From the NCBI GenBank assembly GCA_023252115.1, contig JAHEXM010000166.1, positions 1 through 5,015 on the forward strand: a stretch of 5,015 bases of DNA. The letters run 5' to 3'. Made by a program: the position numbers and the translations under genes. The notes below the pieces were generated by a model. The model had not been told where the DNA came from. It searched no databases and saw only the letters and a list, made by a program, of their open reading frames with translations. The first letter of the stretch is position 1, and each line of letters begins with the position of its first letter. The stretch is from Micrococcales bacterium. Its GTDB lineage: Bacteria > Actinomycetota > Actinomycetes > S36-B12 > UBA10799. Of this stretch, positions 1-5,015 are shown in pieces.

Positions 1-984
1 ACCACCGGAGCCTATGGGCGCATGCACGAAGCGTCGGCCGGCAAAGACACCACCACGGGTCATTGGGAAATGGGAGGTTTACGGATCGACAAGCCGTTTT
101 CGTTGTACCCCAACGGATTCCCCGACGACATGTTGATCCCATTCTCCGAGCGCACGGGCTATGGCTGGTTGGGCAACAAGCCGGAGTCGGGAACCGTCAT
201 TCTGGAGGAGCTAGGCGAAGAATCGCTTGCGACCGGAAAACTCATTGTCTATACCTCGGGTGACTCGGTATTCCAGATCGCTGCAAACGAAGAGATGGTC
301 CCCATTCCGGAGTTGTACCGCGTCTGCGAAATTGCCCGCGAAATCTGCGACGAACACTACGTGGGGCGAGTGATCGCGCGGCCGTTCGTTGGTACCAAGA
401 AGGGCGAATTCAAACGCACGTACAACCGCAAAGACTTCGGCATGGAGCCGCCCGGTCAAACGATGCTGGATTTGGTCAAGCAATCCGGCCAAGACGTTGT
501 TGGCATCGGAAAGATTCCCGACATCTACTACGGACGAGGAATAACCGAAAACATCCACAGCGAGGGCAATGCGGACGGCTTGGCGATCACCCTCGACGCA
601 CTTGATCGTGTCGAGCAGGGTTTGATAATGACCAACCTCGTCGACTTCGACATGTTGTACGGCCATCGCCGCGATGCGCAGGGTTACGCCAAAGCGTTGG
701 TTGAATTCGATAGCTGGATTCCGTCATTGCTGGCCAAGCTCAATCCCGAAAGCGATCTGGTGATGTTGACTGCTGATCACGGAAACGATCCGACCTTCCG
801 GGGCACGGATCACACTCGCGAGTACGTACCGCTAATGGCATTCGGTCCGCCGACTGCGGCCAACGTCGATTTGGGAACGCGAAGCACGATGGCTGACCTC
901 GGTGCGACCGTTACCGATGCACTCGGTGCACTCGAACCTCCGCACGGCAAAAGCTTCCTCAATGAATTGCTCGGTGCGGCATGA
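1..984 (+). CDS. deoB: Phosphopentomutase, 5' end cut by window edge
   Basis: Interconverts (deoxy)ribose-1-phosphate and (deoxy)ribose-5-phosphate in the cytoplasm, linking nucleoside breakdown to central carbon metabolism. The frame is open to base 1, giving 327 visible residues. The family is about 390-400 residues long, so roughly 70 N-terminal residues, including the first metal-binding Asp, lie outside; the ATG at 22 is an internal Met. Counting from that Met, the phosphorylated Thr is Thr10 in GKDTTTGHWE. Metal ligands of the alkaline-phosphatase superfamily are Asp210 and His215 (VDFDMLYGHRRD), Asp252 and His253 (TADHGND), and His264 (GTDHTREY). Residues matching the substrate-binding set recalled from the Bacillus cereus enzyme (Asp81, Arg116, Arg132, Lys164) are also present. 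The C-terminus SFLNEL is typical. The stop overlaps the deoA start in ATGA, indicating one transcript and coupled translation. The gene looks intact apart from the edge. Confidence 0.97.
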   Translation, partial: TTGAYGRMHEASAGKDTTTGHWEMGGLRIDKPFSLYPNGFPDDMLIPFSERTGYGWLGNKPESGTVILEELGEESLATGKLIVYTSGDSVFQIAANEEMVPIPELYRVCEIAREICDEHYVGRVIARPFVGTKKGEFKRTYNRKDFGMEPPGQTMLDLVKQSGQDVVGIGKIPDIYYGRGITENIHSEGNADGLAITLDALDRVEQGLIMTNLVDFDMLYGHRRDAQGYAKALVEFDSWIPSLLAKLNPESDLVMLTADHGNDPTFRGTDHTREYVPLMAFGPPTAANVDLGTRSTMADLGATVTDALGALEPPHGKSFLNELLGAA

Positions 985-2303
985 GCGGAGCACTCACTCA
1001 AGAAATCATCGCCATCAAGCGCGATGGTGGAGTAATTCCAGACGACGACATCAAATCGTTCATCACCGCTGTTGCTGATGGCTCAATGCCCGACTACCAG
1101 GCCGCGGCGATGCTGATGGCTATCTACATTCGCGGCCTCAGCGACCATGAACTGGCAGTGTGGACGACCTCGATGTTGCGTTCGGGTGACGTCATCGAGC
1201 GAGGAGTTTTTGGTCGACCTGCCGTCGACAAACATTCGACCGGTGGCGTTGGCGACAAGGTTTCCCTTCCGCTTGGTCCGGCCGCTGCAGCGTGTGGACT
1301 CGCTGTTCCGATGATTTCGGGGCGTGGGCTCGGGCACACGGGTGGCACGCTCGACAAGCTTGAGGCGATTCCGGGCTTTCAAGTGGAACTTGCCAGCGAT
1401 CAATTTGTGGAACAAGTTCGCACGGTTGGCATCGCGATTGTCGGACAGACTCCTCGACTCGTACCCGCTGATCGAATCTTGTACGCACTTCGCGATACGA
1501 CCGGAACGGTGGCGTCGATCCCGTTGATCGCGTCGTCCATCATGTCCAAAAAATTGGCTGAGGGAATTGATGCCCTCGTCTTGGATCTCAAAGTCGGCGA
1601 AGCAGCCTTCATGCGCACGCCCGAGGCGGGTCGTGAGTTGGCGGCTGCCATGCAGGCCATCGGGAATGAGAATGGGACACCGGTAACCGTTTGTCTGACG
1701 CGCATGGACGCCCCGATTGGCAACTTGGTCGGCAATGCAACGGAGATTGCCGAAACGATCGATGTACTCAAAGGTGGCGGCCCCGACGATACGAAAGAAC
1801 TTGTCGTCGAACTAGGCGCCGAGATGCTGCTCGCGTCGAGCATTGCATCGGACCCCGACGATGCTCGCGCGAAGATCAGTACTTCACTGAGCGACGGATC
1901 AGCTCTCGAAGTGTTTCGACAAATGGTTGCGGCTCAAGGCGGAGACGCAAGCGTTGTCGACGATCCATGGTCAGTAATGAAGAAGGCTTCCAACCGGATC
2001 GACGTCAAGGCTCCGCGCGCAGGGGTAGTGGCCGAGATCGATGCAACCGGCATCGGTATCGGAGCCCTTGAGCTCGGCGGTGGACGTCGCCAGAAGACCG
2101 ATGTACTGGACCACTCAGTCGGTGTCGAAATGCATCACGGTGTAGGCGACACCGTTGCCGAGGGCGATGTGCTCGCAACGCTTTTAGCAGCAGATCAGGG
2201 AGTGGATCAAGCTGCCAAGCGGGTCGCATCTGCATTCATCATCGAAGATGCGGCTCGACCGGATACACCGACCAGCCGCATCATCGAAATCATTCGCCCG
2301 TGA
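981..2303 (+). CDS. deoA: Thymidine / pyrimidine-nucleoside phosphorylase
   Basis: Cytoplasmic enzyme that splits thymidine (or other pyrimidine nucleosides) with phosphate into free base and (deoxy)ribose-1-phosphate, the substrate of the DeoB encoded just upstream. At 440 residues it has the family's full length. Visible layout: an N-terminal helical domain (about 5-68), the phosphate-binding glycosyltransferase-3 domain (about 75-310) with KHSTGGVGDK at 84-93, the family signature SGRGLGHTGGTLDKLE at 113-128, and a C-terminal domain (about 345-420). His85, Arg171 (RDTTGTV), Ser186 and Lys190 (SSIMSKK) fall at the same numbers as the active-site residues of E. coli thymidine phosphorylase, as I recall them. 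The ATG lies inside the deoB stop (ATGA), and I see no strong Shine-Dalgarno before it, so coupling to deoB translation is likely. Sequence alone does not decide between strict thymidine phosphorylase (DeoA) and broad pyrimidine-nucleoside phosphorylase (Pdp). Confidence 0.96.
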   Translation: MSGALTQEIIAIKRDGGVIPDDDIKSFITAVADGSMPDYQAAAMLMAIYIRGLSDHELAVWTTSMLRSGDVIERGVFGRPAVDKHSTGGVGDKVSLPLGPAAAACGLAVPMISGRGLGHTGGTLDKLEAIPGFQVELASDQFVEQVRTVGIAIVGQTPRLVPADRILYALRDTTGTVASIPLIASSIMSKKLAEGIDALVLDLKVGEAAFMRTPEAGRELAAAMQAIGNENGTPVTVCLTRMDAPIGNLVGNATEIAETIDVLKGGGPDDTKELVVELGAEMLLASSIASDPDDARAKISTSLSDGSALEVFRQMVAAQGGDASVVDDPWSVMKKASNRIDVKAPRAGVVAEIDATGIGIGALELGGGRRQKTDVLDHSVGVEMHHGVGDTVAEGDVLATLLAADQGVDQAAKRVASAFIIEDAARPDTPTSRIIEIIRP

Positions 2304-2306
2304 CTT

Positions 2307-2364
2307 AATTCCGCTACTGGTGAGTATCAGTCATATATGACTGATACTCACCAGTAGCGGAATT
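2307..2364. terminator. Perfect 58-bp palindrome between convergent genes, likely bidirectional terminator
   Basis: Each 29-base half is the exact reverse complement of the other, with the symmetry point between 2335 and 2336 and no spacer. As RNA, either strand can fold into a 27-bp stem (2307-2333 with 2338-2364) closed by a four-base UAUA loop. The structure starts 3 bases after the deoA stop and ends 13 bases before the stop of the minus-strand exporter gene, so it takes up most of the 74-bp gap between convergent genes. That position suggests a shared terminator. Against a classical intrinsic terminator, the stem is only about 44% GC and neither side is followed by a T-run; terminators without a U-tract have been proposed in actinobacteria. 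A protein-binding site or a dispersed palindromic repeat are alternatives. The symmetry is directly visible, while the function is inferred. Confidence 0.7.
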
Positions 2365-2377
2365 GCAACGACCCCAG

Positions 2378-3970
2378 CTAGATAGCTGCTGCGTGCGTCA
2401 TTTCGATGTGATCGGGGCGACGACGCTTGCCGATCAACCAGTAAGCCAGAACCGCACCAACGATCGATACGACCCCGAGCACACCCATGCAGATTCCCAG
2501 CGATGTGCTGTACGCAGTATTTGCTGCAGCAGTAATCGCCTGCTGAGTGGCTTCAGGAAGTCCAGCAAGCAGCTTCGCGGCGCTGGCCGGGTCGGATTGA
2601 ACAAGTGCGTCGTACTGCGTAGCCAATGCCGCGTAGTCCTTGCCGCTGGTTAGGTCATCCAGTTGCGACGATTGCAGCGACCCGAGCATCGAAGTGACAA
2701 CTGCGATACCGATGCCGTTGCACAGCACAAATGCCATCTGCAGAACACCAGCACCCATTCCTGCGCGCTTGGCGTCGACTGCCAACATGCCCGCAGTGTT
2801 TCCGCCAGGGAGCACAAGAGACACTGCGACACCCATGATGAGGAATGGACCAAGGAGCATCGCGAATGTGGTCTCCGGAGTGATCTGGGTCAGCCAGAAC
2901 AGCGAGATACCGGCCAAGATCATGCCGACAGCTATTGGGCGCCCAGGACCGAACCTGTCCATGACGCGTCCCGATATCGGTTGGAGCAGAGCTGCAACAC
3001 CTGTCGTCGGCAAGATGACAAAGCCAGCTTCGAGTGGTGAAAAGCCCAGAACGGTAATGAGGTAGAACCCGCCAACGAATGTCAGCATGGGCAAATACAC
3101 AAGGCCAATTCCGAATTCGGCAAGGAATCCGCCCGAGAACAGACGCTCTTTGAAGAGACCAAAGTCAACCAACGGGTGCTTCACTTTGTGTTCCACAATG
3201 TAGAACGCGATCAGCAAAATGACCGCAGCAACCAGATACGCAATCACAGTGGGACTCGACCACCCCTTGGCCGAACTTATCTGCAAGCCATAGACAAGTG
3301 CCGTCACGCCAGCACCGCCGAGAATGAGTCCGATGACGTCGTAACTGCCTTTGGCCAGCACGCTCTTGTAAGTGCGGCACGCGATGATCGTCACGACGAT
3401 TACCAAGATATCGAGGGGCACCGTCAGCCAGAAGATGTAACGCCATCCGAGACTATCCGTTGCAGCTCCACCGAGAATGGGACCCAAAGCGATCCCGATT
3501 CCATGTGCAGCGCCCCACGTGCCGACTGCCATTCCTCGTCGTAGAACGGGGAACGAGTTCACCACGATTGTCAGCGTTGCAGGAGCCGAGATGCCGATGC
3601 CGAGTCCTTGACCGATTCGACTCAGGATCAGAACCAAACCGTCTGGTGCGATAGCTGCGGTGATCAGTGTGACGCCAAATACGGAATACCCGATGACCAC
3701 CATTTTGACTTCACCGATGAGGTCACCGAGTCGGCCACCAGCGATAAGACCCACACCGAAGGCCAAAAAGTAGCCACTGGCGATCCAGGTCGTGTTGCCA
3801 GCAGAAAGGTTGAGGTCTTTCTGCATTTGCGGCAACGCGTTAGCAATGATGGAACCAAACATTTGAGCGATGAAGGCGCCAAAGCCCATTGCCGCCAAAA
3901 TGGCCCATGCACGTCCGCTGACTTTCGAGTCTTCTTCCAGCGCGGTTGAAGCTGTTGCTTCCGACACCAC
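2378..3970 (-). CDS. MFS exporter, DHA2 (EmrB/QacA-like) family, 14 membrane helices
   Basis: Proton-driven efflux pump of the inner membrane, by family membership; the substrate is unknown. The 530 residues contain about 14 hydrophobic segments (near 21-46, 61-80, 89-107, 110-135, 147-168, 177-197, 209-230, 239-260, 282-305, 311-332, 344-362, 367-390, 403-428, 486-513). A long polar loop lies before the last helix, as usual for DHA2. Family motifs are clear: motif A GGRLGDLIGEVKM (78-90) with a second-half echo GRVMDRFGPGRP (334-345), motif B around Arg118 (LSRIGQG), and motif C GIGIALGPILGG (157-168), followed by WRYIFWLTVPLDI. Helix 1 reads MFGSIIANALP (37-47), where relatives usually have LDxTxVNVALP, so the acidic residue is missing. 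The start is GTG; a second GTG follows at once (3965-3967). The gene converges on deoA and lies downstream of a chitinase-like gene. No regulator gene is visible beside it. Confidence 0.93.
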   Translation of the reverse strand: MVSEATASTALEEDSKVSGRAWAILAAMGFGAFIAQMFGSIIANALPQMQKDLNLSAGNTTWIASGYFLAFGVGLIAGGRLGDLIGEVKMVVIGYSVFGVTLITAAIAPDGLVLILSRIGQGLGIGISAPATLTIVVNSFPVLRRGMAVGTWGAAHGIGIALGPILGGAATDSLGWRYIFWLTVPLDILVIVVTIIACRTYKSVLAKGSYDVIGLILGGAGVTALVYGLQISSAKGWSSPTVIAYLVAAVILLIAFYIVEHKVKHPLVDFGLFKERLFSGGFLAEFGIGLVYLPMLTFVGGFYLITVLGFSPLEAGFVILPTTGVAALLQPISGRVMDRFGPGRPIAVGMILAGISLFWLTQITPETTFAMLLGPFLIMGVAVSLVLPGGNTAGMLAVDAKRAGMGAGVLQMAFVLCNGIGIAVVTSMLGSLQSSQLDDLTSGKDYAALATQYDALVQSDPASAAKLLAGLPEATQQAITAAANTAYSTSLGICMGVLGVVSIVGAVLAYWLIGKRRRPDHIEMTHAAAI

Positions 3971-3973
3971 AGG

Positions 3974-3980
3974 CCCCTTT
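3974..3980 (-). promoter_or_regulatory. Ribosome binding site of the MFS exporter gene
   Basis: On the minus strand AAAGGGG lies 3 bases before the first GTG (3968-3970) and 6 bases before the second, adjacent GTG (3965-3967). The spacing fits the second GTG better, which would shorten the protein by one residue to 529. No ATG follows until codon 28, inside the first membrane helix, so a GTG start is the reasonable choice. Confidence 0.6.
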
Positions 3981-4012
3981 GGTCACCTAATGCCCGACAG
4001 TTGTGCTTGCGC

Positions 4013-4024
4013 GGACGATCATGC
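4013..4024. repeat. 12-bp direct repeat, copy 1 (upstream of exporter)
   Basis: The word ggacgatcatgc matches ggacgatcaagc at 4128-4139 in 11 of 12 positions. This copy lies about 43-54 bases upstream of the exporter start, where a promoter or operator would be expected. The core ACGATCA also forms one arm of the inverted repeat at 4115-4137. A regulator site is possible, but chance is not excluded at this length. Confidence 0.3.
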
Positions 4025-4070
4025 CGGTTTCCCATTGGTCGTTGCCGCTTGACGAATCAACAAAATGCAT

Positions 4071-4100
4071 CGAAATTCGTGGCCAAAGGGCCAATTTTCG
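4071..4100. repeat. Imperfect hairpin-forming inverted repeat
   Basis: An inner stem TGGCC-AAAG-GGCCA (4080-4093) is flanked by the near-complementary outer words CGAAATT (4071-4077) and ATTTTCG (4094-4100), giving an interrupted stem-loop in the 208-bp gap. It is one of several short symmetries here and could be part of the 3' end of the chitinase-like transcript or of the exporter leader. The evidence is weak, and I assign no function. Confidence 0.25.
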
Positions 4101-4114
4101 CGGCTAAGCCCAAT

Positions 4115-4137
4115 TTGATCGTTTTGGGGACGATCAA
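4115..4137. repeat. Inverted repeat TTGATCGT-N7-ACGATCAA in the gap between exporter and chitinase genes
   Basis: Two exact 8-bp arms (4115-4122 and 4130-4137) flank a 7-base centre. The site is 42 bases beyond the chitinase-like stop and about 145 bases upstream of the exporter start. It could be a weak terminator hairpin for the chitinase-like gene (no T-run follows on the minus strand) or an operator. The right arm belongs to the 12-bp word repeated at 4013-4024. The repeat is directly visible; the role is not determined. Confidence 0.35.
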
Positions 4138-4178
4138 GCGAGGCAATGCGCTTGCCGGATAGCCGGGGTTTTTGCGAC

Positions 4179-5015
4179 CTAGGCGTTGAACGCCAGCGCG
4201 TACTTGTAACCCGGGTCTCGAGCCACCGACCACCAGGTAATCAAGCCCAAGCCGTTCGCCTTTGCCCAAGTATTGAGTTTGGCGGCATCGGACAGTGAAT
4301 AGAACGAACCGTCATCGTTGGTGGCAATCATTGGACAGACACCGATATGAGCGAGCCGTTGCGCCGGAGTCAATGATGGCCACAGGATCGACATCTGATT
4401 TGCTGTGTTGGTTGCGGCGTCGATTGCATCCTGACCCATGTGCGAGTTGCTTGAGCTGCCGTAGTCCATCGCCATGACGTTGATCAGGTCGATGCGGGCG
4501 CCGGTTGCCTTGGTGTCATTGACGACGGTTAGCCCATCGTTGACCAAGCCGCTGGCGAGCACCGGAAGCGTGTACGTGACGGTCAGAGTTTTTCCAGCAG
4601 CAGCTGCGGCGGCTTCAAGGTTCTTGACCGCTTGTCCGCGTCGTGCATTCGCTGCATGGTCAAGTTGCGCTGCACCTTCAATGTCAAAATCAATCCGCGT
4701 CAAGCTGTAGCGGTCAATGACTGCTTGATACAGAGCCGTTAACTGGGTGACGTTGGTGCAGACGAGTGCGGGCTCCTGATTTGCTGCGCCACCAAAGCTG
4801 ATCAATGCATCGCCACCTGCTGCTCGCAGTCCGGCAATATTTTGATCAATGACGTTTTCGTTCCACACGGTATTGGCGTCCTGGCGATACCAGTCCACTT
4901 GACTGCCCCACGACGGTAAGCAGTTGTTCTGCGGATTGTTGGTAATGAACGCCAACGTGAATGTGCTGATGCCGGTCGCAGCTTTCACCGAAGCCAAGCT
5001 CGGCGGGTTATCGAG
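4179..5015 (-). CDS. GH18 chitinase-like protein, 5' end cut by window edge
   Basis: Predicted glycoside hydrolase family 18 enzyme acting on chitin or other N-acetylglucosamine polymers, probably outside the cell. The frame is open to the right edge, giving 278 visible residues. The TTG at 4995-4997 sits inside the domain and is not the real start; the true start and any signal peptide or binding module lie outside. Counting from that TTG codon, visible family motifs are SxGG (SFGG, 67-70), the catalytic strand RIDFDIEG (101-108) with Asp103, Asp105 and the proton-donor Glu107, MAMDYG (175-180), and a C-terminal TWW (254-256) that would supply the conserved active-site Trp. The canonical DxxDxDxE has Thr100 at its first position, as in the DxDxE form I associate with the Pyrococcus ChiA-like subgroup. 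Cys26, Cys80 and Cys221 could provide a disulfide. The stop is followed by a 208-bp gap before the exporter gene. Confidence 0.88.
   Translation of the reverse strand, partial: LDNPPSLASVKAATGISTFTLAFITNNPQNNCLPSWGSQVDWYRQDANTVWNENVIDQNIAGLRAAGGDALISFGGAANQEPALVCTNVTQLTALYQAVIDRYSLTRIDFDIEGAAQLDHAANARRGQAVKNLEAAAAAAGKTLTVTYTLPVLASGLVNDGLTVVNDTKATGARIDLINVMAMDYGSSSNSHMGQDAIDAATNTANQMSILWPSLTPAQRLAHIGVCPMIATNDDGSFYSLSDAAKLNTWAKANGLGLITWWSVARDPGYKYALAFNA

Noticed and set aside
211..666. 151-codon open frame on the minus strand inside deoB
   Set aside because: It lies fully inside the well-conserved deoB reading frame, has no recognisable motif, and is best explained as a shadow frame of moderately GC-rich coding DNA.
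1400..1843. 147-codon open frame on the minus strand inside deoA
   Set aside because: It is antisense to the catalytic part of deoA, shows low-complexity Ser/Pro/Ala composition and no family features, so it is treated as a shadow.
4049..4082. Plus-strand promoter-like TTGACG followed about 17 bases later by an AT-rich word
   Set aside because: No plus-strand gene follows; the downstream DNA is antisense to the chitinase-like gene, and the -10 match is poor.
4153..4174. Small CCGG-ATAG-CCGG hairpin followed by GGTTTTT on the plus strand, considered as a terminator
   Set aside because: The stem is only four base pairs and the T-run is on the plus strand, where no gene ends; for the minus-strand chitinase-like gene the polarity is wrong.
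4057..4269. 70-codon minus-strand frame running from the chitinase-like 3' end into the gap, considered as a small gene
   Set aside because: Most of the part inside the chitinase-like gene is a different frame of a conserved enzyme, and I saw no clear ribosome site or motif to support it.
4596..4613. Run of Ala codons in the chitinase-like gene, considered as a repeat
   Set aside because: The six-Ala stretch uses mixed codons and sits in a predicted helix of the barrel; this is ordinary composition and not a nucleotide repeat.

Overview
The window carries four protein genes and two short intergenic regions. It reads like a chromosomal segment of a Gram-positive, soil- or water-type bacterium, most likely an actinobacterium. 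The grounds are a moderately high GC content by eye, a GTG start, a DHA2-type multidrug-class exporter and a secreted-type chitinase of a kind common in that phylum. The taxonomic call is an inference, and nothing in the window fixes a genus.

Left half, plus strand (1-2303): a two-gene nucleoside-salvage unit. The 3' part of deoB (phosphopentomutase, cut by the left edge) overlaps by four bases a complete deoA-type thymidine/pyrimidine-nucleoside phosphorylase. DeoA splits (deoxy)pyrimidine nucleosides into base and (deoxy)ribose-1-phosphate. DeoB moves the phosphate to C5, so the sugar can enter central metabolism. Both proteins keep every catalytic residue visible in the window.

Middle (2304-2377): only 74 bases separate the deoA stop from the stop of the convergent exporter gene. 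A perfect 58-bp palindrome with no spacer (2307-2364) fills most of this gap. It is the most striking non-coding structure here. The simplest reading is a shared bidirectional terminator, although it has neither a U-tract nor a GC-rich stem.

Right half, minus strand (2378-5015): a complete 14-helix major facilitator superfamily exporter of the DHA2 (EmrB/QacA-like) class. Upstream of it, in the same direction, is the 3' part of a GH18 chitinase-like gene that runs off the right edge. A 208-bp gap with several small inverted and direct repeats separates these two genes, so they are not tightly coupled and the exporter probably has its own control region. No gene content points to an undescribed defence, mobile or RNA system. 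The observations worth checking are the palindrome, the missing helix-1 aspartate in the exporter, the altered first position of the chitinase catalytic motif, and the repeated words in the exporter's upstream region.
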